Made by a program: the position numbers and the translations under genes. Below, in pieces: positions 14,080-24,400 of a stretch of DNA of 25,902 nucleotides. The notes under the pieces are model-generated. The model did not search any database, was not told the DNA's origin, and saw only the letters and a list, made by a program, of their open reading frames with translations. The stretch's first letter is position 1, and each line of letters opens with the position of its first letter. This DNA is from an uncultured Lachnospiraceae bacterium (GTDB lineage: Bacteria; Bacillota; Clostridia; Lachnospirales; Lachnospiraceae): assembly GCA_910585205.1 (NCBI GenBank), contig CAJUCC010000083.1:1-25902 (forward strand), written 5' to 3'.

Positions 14080-14403
14080 ATGGGATTGGAAAAAGGTGCT
14101 TTGGGAAACATGATCCGAAAAGCCAGAATGGAAAAACAGATGTCACAGGAAACCCTTGCAGAACTGGTAGGGATTACCCCGACACATTTAAAGCATATTG
14201 AGAGCGAACACCGCAAACCCTCCCTTACGGTTCTCTTCGATCTGGTGTCCGCCCTTCATATCTCGCTCGACAGTCTCCTGATGCCCGAAGAAAATACGCA
14301 GAAGGCGCTGTATCAGAACGCCAGCCTTTTGCTGGCGCAATGCGACGCCGGACAGCTGCGCATTGTGATTGCATTGTTGGAAGCTCTGCTGAAAAATGGG
14401 TAA
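14080..14403 (+). CDS. XRE-family transcriptional regulator (107 aa)
   Basis: This is a small DNA-binding protein with one Cro/C1-type helix-turn-helix at about 8-62: LGNMIRKARMEKQMSQETLA, then the recognition helix region ITPTHLKHIESEHRKPSL and the closing LFDLVSALHISLDSLL. The remaining 40 residues (KALYQNASLLLAQCDAGQLRIVIALLEALL) look like a helical dimerisation tail common in Clostridia. AAAGGAG precedes the ATG. It is divergent from the heptose/glycan operon and shares the 167-bp promoter region with it, so it may control that operon, itself or both. Nicotinate phosphoribosyltransferase follows 100 nt later on the same strand. Confidence 0.88.
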   Translation: MGLEKGALGNMIRKARMEKQMSQETLAELVGITPTHLKHIESEHRKPSLTVLFDLVSALHISLDSLLMPEENTQKALYQNASLLLAQCDAGQLRIVIALLEALLKNG

Positions 14404-14503
14404 AAAGTACATTGATTTCTTTGCGGACTTCTTCTATGATAGACAGGAAGACTATCGTTCCAATGGACACAGGGGAAACAGACCCCAAAACAGGAGGCAT
14501 ACC

Positions 14504-15970
14504 ATGGACAGACAAAACCTGACGCTGATGACAGATCTTTATGAACTGACAATGATGCAGGGATATTTTAAGCACAAAGACCAGAATGAAACAGTGATAT
14601 TTGACGTATTCTACCGCAACAATCCACTGGACGGCGGTTACGCCATTTCCGCCGGACTGGAGCAGGTGATCAACTATATCAAAAATCTGCACTTTTCCGA
14701 ACAGGATATTGCATACCTGTCCGGCCTTGGCATTTTTGACGAAGACTTTCTCGCGTATCTGGAAACCTTTCGTTTCACAGGCGATATATATGCCATCCCG
14801 GAAGGCACCATCATCTTTCCGCGGGAACCCCTGATCAAAGTAATCGCCCCGATTATGCAGGCGCAGTTGATTGAAACGGCCATCCTGACAATTCTCAACC
14901 ACCAGTGTCTGATTGCCACCAAAGCTTCCCGCGTCTGCTATGCGGCAAAAGGCGACGGCATTATGGAATTCGGCCTCCGCCGGGCGCAGGGGCCGGATGC
15001 CGGCATCTACGGCGCCAGAGCGGCCGTGATCGGCGGCTGTACCGGCACGAGCAATGTGCTGGCAGGACAGCTCTTCGACATTCCGGTAAAGGGGACACAC
15101 GCGCACAGTTGGATTATGAGCTTCCCGGACGAGTATACTGCTTTCAAGACCTACGCGGAGCTGTATCCTTCCGCCTGCATTTTGCTCGCGGATACGTATG
15201 ATACGCTCAAATCCGGTGTGCCCAACGCCATCCGCGTCTTCCGGGAAATGCGCGAAAAAGGCATCCCCCTCTCCGGTTACGGCATCCGTCTCGACAGCGG
15301 CGACCTTGCGTACCTCTCCAAAAAAGCCAGAAAAATGCTCGACGACGCGGGTTTCCCGGACGCCGTTATCTCCGCCTCCAACGATCTCGACGAATACCTG
15401 ATTGACAGTCTGAAGGCACAGGGCGCCGCCATCACCTCCTGGGGTGTCGGTACCAATCTGATTACATCCAAAGACTGTCCCTCCTTCGGCGGCGTATATA
15501 AACTGGCGGCCATCATGGATGCGGACGGCAGCTTTATCCCCAAGATCAAACTGTCCGAAAATACGGAGAAAATTACCAATCCCGGCAATAAAACCATTTA
15601 CCGCATCTACGAAAAAGACAGCGGCAAGATCAAGGCCGACCTGATCTGCCTTGTGGACGAAGTTTATACCGAGGACGAGCCCCTGCTTTTGTTCGATCCG
15701 CACGCACCATGGAAAAAGACCCGCCTAGCTCCCGGAACTTATACGCTGCGTGAGATCATGGTACCCGTCTTCCGGGACGGAGCCTGCGTCTATGAAACGC
15801 CGAAGACAATGGATATTCGGGCATATTGCCAAAAGGAACTGAATACGCTCTGGGATGAGACGAGACGGCTTGTGAATCCGCATAATGTCTATGTGGATCT
15901 CTCCAAAAAGTTATATGATATGAAAATAGAACTGTTAGACCGGATGAGTTTGCAAGAGGGGAACGCGTAA
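14504..15970 (+). CDS. pncB: Nicotinate phosphoribosyltransferase
   Basis: This enzyme makes nicotinate mononucleotide from nicotinate and PRPP, driven by ATP, in NAD salvage (Preiss-Handler pathway). The 488-aa protein opens with the family signature LMTDLYELTM (8-17) and carries EFGLRRAQGPDAG (155-167), GTHAHSW (197-203, the region of the phosphorylated histidine) and YGIRLDSGDLAYLS with the product-binding residues. I chose ATG at 14504 because AGGAGG (14492-14497) precedes it and the protein then begins as the family does. An upstream ATG overlapping the XRE stop would add 36 unconserved residues. It is probably co-transcribed with the XRE gene. The 100-nt gap contains a small GGGG/CCCC inverted repeat of unknown meaning. 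Confidence 0.95.
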   Translation: MDRQNLTLMTDLYELTMMQGYFKHKDQNETVIFDVFYRNNPLDGGYAISAGLEQVINYIKNLHFSEQDIAYLSGLGIFDEDFLAYLETFRFTGDIYAIPEGTIIFPREPLIKVIAPIMQAQLIETAILTILNHQCLIATKASRVCYAAKGDGIMEFGLRRAQGPDAGIYGARAAVIGGCTGTSNVLAGQLFDIPVKGTHAHSWIMSFPDEYTAFKTYAELYPSACILLADTYDTLKSGVPNAIRVFREMREKGIPLSGYGIRLDSGDLAYLSKKARKMLDDAGFPDAVISASNDLDEYLIDSLKAQGAAITSWGVGTNLITSKDCPSFGGVYKLAAIMDADGSFIPKIKLSENTEKITNPGNKTIYRIYEKDSGKIKADLICLVDEVYTEDEPLLLFDPHAPWKKTRLAPGTYTLREIMVPVFRDGACVYETPKTMDIRAYCQKELNTLWDETRRLVNPHNVYVDLSKKLYDMKIELLDRMSLQEGNA

Positions 15971-15987
15971 GCTTCCCCTCCCCTGCC

Positions 15988-16533
15988 CTATGCCTGCATC
16001 TGCCTGCCCAGAAATGACGCCGCTGACAGAATCAGCTTTTTTTCAACCTCACCCATTTTACTCTTATTATCGTCATCCAGCAAGATCACTGCACCGATAA
16101 CATCACCTTCACAGATAATCACGCCGATCGCCTCATGTACATAAGAACCGTCGTTTTCATCAAAAATCTGGATAAAGCTCCGCTCGCCTTTGGAAGCCAG
16201 AAACGACTCGCGTTTATCCAGTTTTTCTTCCAGATCCCGGCTGATCGACTTGCCGATGGCATTTTTATAACCTCCGGATGCCGCGATAAACTGGTCCCGG
16301 TCGGCAATAATCGCCGTATGCCCGGACACCTGTGCCAGACTTTCGGCATACTGTTTTGCAAATAAATTCATTTCTCCGATTGGAGAATATTTTTTGAGAA
16401 TAATCTCTCCCTCCCGGTCGGTAAAGATTTCCAGCGGATCGCTCTCGCGGATCCGCAGCGTCCTGCGGATTTCCTTTGGTATCACAATTCGTCCAAGATC
16501 ATCTATTCTGCGAACAATACCTGTTGCTTTCAT
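15988..16533 (-). CDS. spoVT: SpoVT-like AbrB-family sporulation regulator (181 aa)
   Basis: The N-terminal 50 residues form a swapped-hairpin AbrB DNA-binding domain (MKATGIVRRIDDLGRIVIPKEIRRTL, then DPLEIFTDREGEIILKKY). The remaining 125 residues match the GAF-like sensor domain of SpoVT (GHTAIIADRDQFIAASGG, then IGVIICEGDVIGAVILLDD). In Bacillus, SpoVT tunes sigma-G-dependent genes in the forespore; the length is close to the 178 residues there. GGAGGAG precedes the ATG. It converges with pncB, with only 17 nt between stops and no terminator visible. Its position downstream of mfd and pth on the same strand recalls the Bacillus order, although three other genes now intervene. The function is well supported by domain order; the exact regulon is inferred. 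Confidence 0.9.
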   Translation of the reverse strand: MKATGIVRRIDDLGRIVIPKEIRRTLRIRESDPLEIFTDREGEIILKKYSPIGEMNLFAKQYAESLAQVSGHTAIIADRDQFIAASGGYKNAIGKSISRDLEEKLDKRESFLASKGERSFIQIFDENDGSYVHEAIGVIICEGDVIGAVILLDDDNKSKMGEVEKKLILSAASFLGRQMQA

Positions 16534-16662
16534 ATTTGTACTCCTCCGTTATCTGCATCGTTTCCATTCGACTGTGATACTATTATTTGTAAACGAAGGT
16601 TTTTTATACCTATTATATTTTTCTTAAATCTCCCCTGACACGCACCTGCGGTCCCGAAATTA

Positions 16663-16671
16663 TGCTACAAT
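16663..16671 (+). promoter_or_regulatory. Extended -10 promoter of the small alarmone synthetase gene
   Basis: TGCTACAAT fits an extended -10 element; no convincing -35 box lies 17 nt upstream. Transcription would begin near 16678, 55 nt before the start codon. The 199-bp intergenic region also serves the divergent spoVT-like gene, for which I could not fix a promoter. Confidence 0.45.
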
Positions 16672-16732
16672 AAATTCCGATTAAAACACATAAAGTACTG
16701 TTTTGCCAGACTTACATATCGGAGGAATCAAT

Positions 16733-17446
16733 ATGGGAATTGAAAACTATATGGAACAGGCACGGGATCAGATATTGCGCAAAAGTCTGATGTCCGATGA
16801 ATTTTTAGATTTTATGAGGGAGAACCGGCTGCCGCTCGACACGCTGATGGCGCACTATCACTGCGCCATTATGGAAATGGAAACAAAGTTTAATGTGCTG
16901 AACCGACAGTTTTCCCTGCAATATGACCGGAATCCGATCGAAAGCATCAAGGTTCGCGTAAAATCCATGGAGAGCATTATCAAAAAAGCGCGCCGCAAAG
17001 ACATTCCGCTGAACCTGAAATCCATCGAAAAAAATATCCGCGATATTGCCGGTATCCGCGTAATCTGTTCGTTTCAGGACGATATTTATGTGCTGGCCGA
17101 CTGCCTGCTGCGTCAGGATGACATTTCCCTGATCGAAGTGAAGGATTACATCAAAACCCCCAAGCCCGGCGGCTACCGCAGTCTGCATCTGATCGTGGAG
17201 ATCCCCATCTTTCTGGATACCGAGAAAAAGCAGATGAAAGTGGAAGTGCAGCTCCGCACCATCGCCATGGACTTTTGGGCCAGTCTGGAACACAAATTGC
17301 GTTATAAAAAGAATATTCCGTCAGAAGAAGCCAGCATTCTGGCAAAGGAACTGCTCGAATGCGCCGAAATCAGTTCTTCTCTGGATATGCGCATGGAAAA
17401 AATCCGCAACCGGATCGCCAAAGCATCGCTGGCCGCCGCCGAATAA
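16733..17446 (+). CDS. Small alarmone synthetase, GTP pyrophosphokinase (237 aa)
   Basis: This enzyme makes (p)ppGpp from ATP and GDP/GTP. It is a single-domain RelA/SpoT synthetase without the HD hydrolase or regulatory domains, so it belongs to the RelP/RelQ (YwaC/YjbM) group. Key segments are RVKSMESIIKKARRK (75-89), DIAGIRVICSF (104-114), the catalytic region KTPKPGGYRSLH (141-152) and EVQLRT (171-176) followed by AMDFWASLEHKLRYK. Length compares well with YjbM (about 211) and YwaC. I chose ATG at 16733 because GGAGGA (16721-16726) lies 6 nt before it; an upstream start has no ribosome site. It converges with the c-di-GMP gene, leaving 15 nt. Such enzymes are usually controlled at transcription by envelope or alkaline stress. 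Confidence 0.93.
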   Translation: MGIENYMEQARDQILRKSLMSDEFLDFMRENRLPLDTLMAHYHCAIMEMETKFNVLNRQFSLQYDRNPIESIKVRVKSMESIIKKARRKDIPLNLKSIEKNIRDIAGIRVICSFQDDIYVLADCLLRQDDISLIEVKDYIKTPKPGGYRSLHLIVEIPIFLDTEKKQMKVEVQLRTIAMDFWASLEHKLRYKKNIPSEEASILAKELLECAEISSSLDMRMEKIRNRIAKASLAAAE

Positions 17447-17461
17447 TTCGGCCGGGCTCCG

Positions 17462-19555
17462 TTACCGCATACGGTTTCGCATTAACTGCATTTCCATCTG
17501 CAGCCATTCGGTTTCTGACAACTTCATGACGTTTTTGACTCGCTGACTGACAATCAGCGGGTCATACGGCTTGGTGACAACATCGACCGCGCCGAGTTGC
17601 AGCGCCTTGATTTCGTTTTTCCGTTCTTCACTGGCCGTAATCACGATAATGGGAATCCGGGAATAAATGGAGCTCTTTTTTAACTCCCGAATCAGTTCAA
17701 ACCCATCCATCTCCGGCATAAAGATGTCGGTAATCACCATACTGATGACACTGACGGACTCCTGCAGGACTTCCAGCGCTTCCTTTCCGTTGGAAGCCTC
17801 GAAAAACCGATAGGAATCGCCCAGCGCGCCAATCAGTGACTTACGCAGCATTCTTACATCATCCACAAGCAGGATGCCTTTTTTATATACCGTCCGCTCA
17901 TCGCGCCGGAGAAACTCTTCCGCGATCAGTTTCTCGTACGCTTCCACCATCAGCGGCCTGGCAAAATAATATCCCTGAATTCTGTCACATCCGACATTTC
18001 TCAGAAAGTCAAGCTGTTCCCTCGTCTCGACGCCTTCCGCCACCGTGCTGATACTTAGCAGCTTTGCCATGCGCACAATACTGATGAGAATATTGCCGGC
18101 CCTCTGTGAGGAAACAAGTTCCTCCATAAACTGCATATCAATCTTCAACGTGTTAATCGGCATCTCCTTCAGCATATTCAAAGAAGAATATCCGCTGCCG
18201 AAGTCGTCCATCAAAAGTTCAAATCCCCGCTGCTGTAATTGCGAAACAAGCGCAATAATCTCCCGCGGTTTTTCCGTATACGCACTTTCCGTAATCTCCA
18301 GACGAAGCAGTTCCTTGGGAAGCCCGTATTTTTCCAGCATTTGCTCCAGTGCATCGCCGATGCCCGGGTCATAGAGGTCGATACGGGACACATTAACCGA
18401 TATGGGGCACACGGTTTCCCCGGTATCCCGCATTCTCGCCAATACTTTGCAGACTTCCTCCCACACAAACAGATCAAGCTGCCGGATAAAGCCGTTCTTT
18501 TCAAACAGCGGAATGAAAATATCCGGCCGGATCAGTCCCAGTTCGGGATGGTTCCAGCGCACAAGCGCCTCCGCACTGATCGGTGTCTCCGTAGCCGCAT
18601 CGTAAATCGGCTGCAGCATAATATAAAACTGCCGCTCCCGCAGCGCCTGCTCCATATCCGCAACAATGCGCTGTTCATTTCGATATTGCATCGCCATATC
18701 GGCGTCGTAATAGGCATACCATTCCCCGCGGTTGCCTTTGATATTCATCAATGAAAATTTTGCCCGGTCGCACATTGTGGAAACGGACAAAAGCCGGTCG
18801 TCAATCCTGTAAATCCCGCACTCCAGATTAAAATGGTATTGCTGGCGCAGCGCTTCCATCCGTTCTTCCACATGACGATAGAACGTGATCTCTTCGTCTC
18901 CCTTTTCATTGGGAATACAGCAGACGAAATTATCCGCAATAATTCTGCCGTAAGTCCCCCGTTTGTCCACCTGCTCCCGCAATATCTGTGCAAACGTCAG
19001 GAGAATGGCGTCTCCCTTTTCATTTCCGTAAAAATCATTGACCAGCGTAAATCCTTTGATATTAAAATACAGCATGACATACGGCATATCGGAATATTTC
19101 AAAAGCATCCGCTTTGTCTGATGATAAAAAGTCAGAGAGGGGTACAGATTGGTCAGCCTGTCTCTGTCCTGCAGATTCCGGTTCATGACATTCCCGATTC
19201 TCTTTTTGAGTACCTCGGCATTGTACGGTTTCGGTACAAAGTCCTCCGCCCCCAGTACAAGCGCCTTCTCCACCTGTGCATTTTTACCGGGATTGGTGTT
19301 GACTACAACCGGAATATGAGCAAATGCCCCCTTCTTTTTCATCCGGCTCAGGAAATTCAGGCCGTCAGTCTCCGGAAGGATAATATCGACGAAAATCAAA
19401 TCCACATCATTTCTTTTTTCCAGGATTTCCAGCGCTTCCCCGGCATTCAGCGCCTCCAGGATTTCGTAATCATTTTCACCTTCCCAAACGGATCTCACGG
19501 CATCTCTGTCATCCGCGGCAGCCGCAATAATCAAAACCACCCTTAACTCTTTCAT
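17462..19555 (-). CDS. REC-GGDEF(degenerate)-EAL-REC response regulator (697 aa)
   Basis: A predicted cytoplasmic c-di-GMP phosphodiesterase with a phospho-receiver at each end. REC1 (about 5-125) has Asp57 and Lys109. A GGDEF-like domain follows (about 130-285), but its signature reads IIADNF near 205-210, so cyclase activity is unlikely; it may bind GTP or act as a scaffold. The EAL domain (about 295-545) keeps E329-A-L-V-R333, N388, E420, DDFGSGYSS (450-458), K471, E508 and Q527, so hydrolysis of c-di-GMP is expected. REC2 (about 560-680) has Asp610 and Lys662. The start lies 2 nt after the chemoreceptor stop, so the two are one transcription unit and may be one signalling pathway. No histidine kinase gene is nearby. 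Confidence 0.92.
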   Translation of the reverse strand: MKELRVVLIIAAAADDRDAVRSVWEGENDYEILEALNAGEALEILEKRNDVDLIFVDIILPETDGLNFLSRMKKKGAFAHIPVVVNTNPGKNAQVEKALVLGAEDFVPKPYNAEVLKKRIGNVMNRNLQDRDRLTNLYPSLTFYHQTKRMLLKYSDMPYVMLYFNIKGFTLVNDFYGNEKGDAILLTFAQILREQVDKRGTYGRIIADNFVCCIPNEKGDEEITFYRHVEERMEALRQQYHFNLECGIYRIDDRLLSVSTMCDRAKFSLMNIKGNRGEWYAYYDADMAMQYRNEQRIVADMEQALRERQFYIMLQPIYDAATETPISAEALVRWNHPELGLIRPDIFIPLFEKNGFIRQLDLFVWEEVCKVLARMRDTGETVCPISVNVSRIDLYDPGIGDALEQMLEKYGLPKELLRLEITESAYTEKPREIIALVSQLQQRGFELLMDDFGSGYSSLNMLKEMPINTLKIDMQFMEELVSSQRAGNILISIVRMAKLLSISTVAEGVETREQLDFLRNVGCDRIQGYYFARPLMVEAYEKLIAEEFLRRDERTVYKKGILLVDDVRMLRKSLIGALGDSYRFFEASNGKEALEVLQESVSVISMVITDIFMPEMDGFELIRELKKSSIYSRIPIIVITASEERKNEIKALQLGAVDVVTKPYDPLIVSQRVKNVMKLSETEWLQMEMQLMRNRMR

Positions 19556-19557
19556 AT

Positions 19558-21297
19558 TTATTGTCTTTCTGCGTTATCGCTGATACGGAACATATCCGCC
19601 TGTCTTGTCAGATCGTCAATAACCCCCTGCACTTCCTGCAACGCCCGGAATATCTCCTTCATATTTACGGCCAGCTCCGTTGTATTCTGCGCCACATTGG
19701 TAACTCCCACGGCATTCTGTTCCACCGTAGTGGAAATTCCTTCGTTGGAAGCCACCACTTCCTCCATTGTGTCACTGATCGCATTCGTGCCGGTCAGAAT
19801 CTGATCCATGATGTCCGTTACACTTGTTGCGTCTTTCAGATATTGTACACCGGTCTTTTCCAGTTCGTCATAATCCGGCATAACACGCTCGTTTACAAAT
19901 CCAAGCAGCTCTGACGCGTTATCCGACAGTCCCGACACGCTTTTGACTACGCCCATCGAAATCCCCTGAATATTATTGGCAGTCTCTTTGCTGTTGTCCG
20001 CCAGTTGACGGATCTCATCTGCCACCACGGCAAACCCTTTGCCTGCTTCGCCCGCTCTTGCCGCCTCGATGGAAGCATTCAATGCCAGCAGATTTGTCTG
20101 TGCCGCAATGCCGAGAATCTCGTCCGTCAGCACTTTGATATTGTTTATCTGTTCGCTGTCCTGCACCGACTGCAGCAGCGCTTTCTCAATCCGTCCCATC
20201 ACGTCTTCCGCGTGGTGCTTGCTGTCCACCGCCTGCTTTTGCAGCTTATCCGCGCGCTGTTTCATATCCTCTGCAAAATGATACCCCGCATTCACATCAT
20301 CGGCTACACGCCGTACGGAATCTTTCGCGTCCTTGGCGTGATCGGTCAGAATTTCCGTCGTCGCCGTTACTTCTTCCATGCCGGCCGCCAGTTGTTCCAT
20401 CGTGCTGGATGTATCGCCCGCATCTTCCTGCGTCTTCTCCACAAGATCATAGACATTCTGCTGCCGCGCCGATACCTGCAGACTGGAACGGCGGATATTG
20501 CGGATCAGATTTTCCAGGATTTCCAGAAACTGGTTGATACCGGACGTCAATACCGCCGTTTCGTCCTTCGTCCGTATCGTAATCCGCCTGCTCAGATCCG
20601 CGTCCCTGTCCTGAATGGAACGAATCAACGCCTGCAGCTCTCTGGTGGCAAGGTTGATCGGTCTGACAATCACAGCATTGGCGATAAAATAAACGACAAT
20701 CGTCGCCGCTATGGTAAACACCATGGCGATGACAATAATCCGGTTGCTGGACGCCGCCGTCTCTTTCAATTCCGTGTAACCGGCCTCAAATTCCTGTGTG
20801 CTGTATTCATTCAACTGTGTTATGTATTTTTCCAGATTGCTGACCGATACCCCCAGCGTGTTATTGATATAGATAATTGCCATTTCCTTTTTTCCGCCGG
20901 CGCTGTTGGCAATGATGCTGTCCACCGTATTCAGAAACGCATTGATCTTGTCCTCAAAACCCGCAAACAGCTTCTGCGTCTCCTCGTCCGCAATCCCTTC
21001 CTTATACGTCTTGATCGAAGCCTGCAGTTCTTTTTTGCTCTCGTCAATCTGTTTCTCGTAAGAACGCATCGAAGACTCCGCTTTTGTCATGGCATGGCAT
21101 AATGTAACGCGGTATATTTCCTCATAATCCCGGTTGATTGTCTGAATCAGAAGCAGATCCTGTACCTGCTTTCCGAGCAGCGCAGAACTTTCCCTGTTGA
21201 TAATCCGGATATTCATACTCAACATCTGCAGGGAAACAAGAGAAATTGCCACCAGCACGCCTATCACTGCCAAGAACTTAAACGCTATCTTTTTCAT
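19558..21297 (-). CDS. Methyl-accepting chemotaxis protein (579 aa)
   Basis: A transmembrane chemoreceptor. TM1 (about 7-28) and TM2 (187-211) flank an extracytoplasmic region of about 160 residues that is all-helical and fits a four-helix-bundle sensor. A HAMP linker (about 211-263) leads to the long coiled-coil signalling domain. The conserved hairpin tip EILGIAAQTNLLALNASIEA and the following residues to QLA (393-432) bind CheA and CheW. I chose ATG at 21297 since GGAGGA (21302-21307) lies 4 nt upstream; the earlier ATG codons include the ribosome site itself. No C-terminal CheR-binding pentapeptide is visible. It is followed by the REC-EAL gene with a 2-nt gap, suggesting that ligand sensing is coupled to c-di-GMP turnover or motility. 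Confidence 0.93.
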   Translation of the reverse strand: MKKIAFKFLAVIGVLVAISLVSLQMLSMNIRIINRESSALLGKQVQDLLLIQTINRDYEEIYRVTLCHAMTKAESSMRSYEKQIDESKKELQASIKTYKEGIADEETQKLFAGFEDKINAFLNTVDSIIANSAGGKKEMAIIYINNTLGVSVSNLEKYITQLNEYSTQEFEAGYTELKETAASSNRIIVIAMVFTIAATIVVYFIANAVIVRPINLATRELQALIRSIQDRDADLSRRITIRTKDETAVLTSGINQFLEILENLIRNIRRSSLQVSARQQNVYDLVEKTQEDAGDTSSTMEQLAAGMEEVTATTEILTDHAKDAKDSVRRVADDVNAGYHFAEDMKQRADKLQKQAVDSKHHAEDVMGRIEKALLQSVQDSEQINNIKVLTDEILGIAAQTNLLALNASIEAARAGEAGKGFAVVADEIRQLADNSKETANNIQGISMGVVKSVSGLSDNASELLGFVNERVMPDYDELEKTGVQYLKDATSVTDIMDQILTGTNAISDTMEEVVASNEGISTTVEQNAVGVTNVAQNTTELAVNMKEIFRALQEVQGVIDDLTRQADMFRISDNAERQ

Positions 21298-21340
21298 ATG
21301 TTCCTCCATCATACACAATTTACAGAAGCCCTGTGTTACT

Positions 21341-21369
21341 ATTTTAGTACAATATAACTATACTTTCAA
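21341..21369 (-). promoter_or_regulatory. Sigma-A promoter of the chemoreceptor/c-di-GMP pair
   Basis: On the minus strand, TTGAAA (21364-21369) and TAAAAT (21341-21346) are 17 nt apart. The box lies 44 nt before the chemoreceptor start and after the mfd stop, so the two genes can be expressed independently of mfd. I saw no terminator for mfd in this 115-bp gap. Confidence 0.65.
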
Positions 21370-21412
21370 CCGATTTCCCTTATTTTTTTGGCTGTGTTTA
21401 TACCACTTTTGC

Positions 21413-24400
21413 TTATGATAACAGATATTGTTTCATCCTCTCCAAAATGCTTTCGGTCAGTGCCAGAAGCATCTCTCCGTCCTTTTCCACGACGCCGCAT
21501 TTCTTATAGCGGTGCTGCAGGTATGCGCCTTTGGCATAAAACGTCATCCTGCCTCCAAACTCCTGTAACAGCGCCGGAATCCGCTCCGCCCGCACTTTGG
21601 CATGCCCGGCAAAGGTAAATGTGAGCACTTCATTTTTTCCCTGTACTTCGGCCAGATACAGATCATGCGCCTGCTTGCGCAGCAAAGAGATCCGCAGCAG
21701 GTTTTCCACCGGTCTGGGGATGTCCCCGAAACGGTCCGCCAGTTCCTCTCTCATATCGCTGCATTCCGCCTCCTCCTCGATGCCGGCGATCCGCTTGTAA
21801 ATATCCAGTTTCTGTACCTCATTCATAATATACGCCGGCGGGATATACGCATCCACATCGAGATCGACGGTCGTCGGAAAATCGATGGCCGCCTCCTCCC
21901 CCTTCAGATGCTTTACCGCCTCGTTCAGCATCTTGCAGTACAGGTCATATCCCACTGCCTCCATATGGCCGTGCTGGCTCTTACCAAGCAGAGTGCCCGC
22001 ACCGCGGATCTCCAGATCGCGCATGGCGATTTTAAACCCGCTGCCCAGATCGGTAAACTCCCGGATCGCCTGCAGGCGCTTTTCCGCCACCTCTTTCAGC
22101 ATTTTGTCCTTTTTGTACATCAGAAAAGCATAGGCCGTCCGGTTGGAACGCCCCACTCTGCCCCGGAGCTGATAGAGCTGTGAAAGCCCCATATTGTCCG
22201 AGTCGTGGATAATCATCGTATTGACATTCGAAATATCCAGACCGGTCTCAATGATCGTCGTGGAAACGAGTACATCGATCTCTCCGTCGATAAAATCATA
22301 CATAATCCGTTCCAGTTCCCGCTCTTTCATCTGCCCATGGGCAAACGCCACCGTCGCCTCCGGCACCAGCGCACCGATGGATGCCGCCATATCGGCAATA
22401 TTGTGCACCCTGTTGTATACATAATAGACCTGTCCGCCGCGGGATAACTCCCGCACGATTGCCTCCCGCACCATCTCTTCGTTGTGCTCGCACACAAATG
22501 TCTGAATCGGCATCCGCTCTTCCGGCGCCTCTTCCAGCACGCTCATGTCCCGGATTCCCGCCAGGCTCATGTGAAGCGTACGGGGAATCGGCGTGGCGGT
22601 AAGTGTCAGTACATCCACGTCCTCTTTCAGTTTCTTGATCTTTTCTTTGTGGGCGACGCCGAAGCGCTGTTCCTCGTCGATGACAAGCAGTCCGAGATCC
22701 CGGTAGACGACATCGGATGACAGTACTCTGTGGGTGCCGATCACAATATCCACCAGGCCTTTTTTCAGATCCGCGATAACCTTCTTTTGCTCTGCCGCCG
22801 TTCGAAACCGTGACATCAGTTCCACCCGGACCGGAAAATCCTTCATTCTCTGGATAAATGTATTATAATGCTGCTGCGCCAGGATCGTCGTGGGGACGAG
22901 AAATACCACCTGCTTGCCGCACTGCACCGCCTTAAAAGCCGCGCGAATGGCAATCTCCGTCTTGCCGTAACCCACATCACCGCAGACCAGCCGGTCCATA
23001 ATCTTACTGCTTTCCATATCCGCCTTGGTCGCCTCGATAGCGGTAAGCTGGTCTTCCGTCTCCTCAAACGGAAACATTTCTTCAAATTCCCGCTGCCAGA
23101 CCGTATCGGGGTCAAACCGGAACCCCGCCTTTTCCCGGCGCGCCGCATACAGCTCCACCAGGTCCTTGGCGATCTCGTCCACCGCGCTTTTCACTCTGCT
23201 TCTGGTCCGGCTCCACTCTTGTGTCCCCAGCTTATTCAGCTTTGGCCTGCGCGCGTCTGCCGATCCATATTTCTGAATGGCGTCAAACCCGGTGGCCAGA
23301 ATGTACAGATTCCCGCCGTCCCGGTATTCGATCTTCATATAGTCTTTGACGACATTCTCCATTTCTACTTTTTCGATGCCTCTGTAAATGCCGAGACCAT
23401 GACTCTCGTGCACGACATAATCCCCGACCTTTAACTCCGCAAAGTCCTGAATTTTCTGTCCTTCGAATTTCCGGCGTTTCTTTTTCTTCTTTTTTTCCGT
23501 GCCGAATATATCGCTCTCCGATAAAATTACATATTTCAGCAGCGGATACTCAAACCCACGGAGCACATGGCCATAACAGGTCATAATCTCTCCCGGCGCC
23601 AGCTCTCGCTCCGGATCTTCGCTGTAAAATGCGTTTAACTCTGCATCCGCCAGGTCTTTCGCCAGCCGCTTTGCCCTTGTCCGCGAGCCGGACAGCAGCA
23701 AAACCCGGAAGCCGTTTTTCTTATAGCGCCGCATATCTTTCACAAGCGTCTCAAAGCTGTTATGATACGGAGCCGTTGATTTCGCCGTAATCGTAAACCG
23801 TCCCTCCGCATTTACCAAGGCGCTCTTTTGGCTGATCGCCGAGACGGACAGAACATGCCGTCCCTGCAGCCTGGCGCCCGCCTGTTCCACCGAAAGCAGC
23901 AGATCCATCTGCTCCGGCAGCACATACCCTTTTTCCGCGCGGTGCATCATGCTCTCCCGGAATTCCAGTTCCACGGCATTGCCGTGTTCCTGCAGTCTGG
24001 CCGGCTCATCCAGAACAAACAGCGTGGAAGACGGTTCGAAAAAATCGGCAAACCCCGTGGCCTCCTGATAAAAATACCGCAGATAGCTCTCCACGTTCAG
24101 CAGAGAGCGATATTCCAGTATCTGCTCCTTCAGTTCCGCCACCTGTGTTTCGATGCGGTGCGCCTCCTGTGTGCGGAACTGCTCCCGCAATGCCTTTTCT
24201 GTCTGCATGCCGTCCTTTTCAATGGCCGCAATGCCTTTGCGCAGTTCTTCTTCGAACAGTACCAGCTCCGTTGCGGGATAGATTTCCACGCTCTCCAGAT
24301 TTTCGATCGACCGCTGGCTGCGCACGTCAAAACTCCGGACCGATTCCACTTCATCGCCCCAGAGTTCAATCCGGTACGGATTTTCTTCCGTCAGATCAAA

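Noticed and set aside
14396..14503. Upstream ATG for pncB overlapping the XRE stop, suggesting a translationally coupled longer protein
   Set aside because: The extra 36 residues match nothing expected at the N-terminus of the family, and AGGAGG sits correctly before the ATG at 14504.
16534..16620. A sigma-G type promoter for the spoVT-like gene (GTATA near 16607 and an ATAATA-like box)
   Set aside because: The -10 match is incomplete and the AT-rich sequence gives many such hits, so it cannot be separated from chance.
17438..17452. Palindrome GCCGAATAATTCGGC between the alarmone synthetase and the EAL gene as a terminator
   Set aside because: The stem is only 6 bp, overlaps the stop codon, and no T-run follows on either strand.
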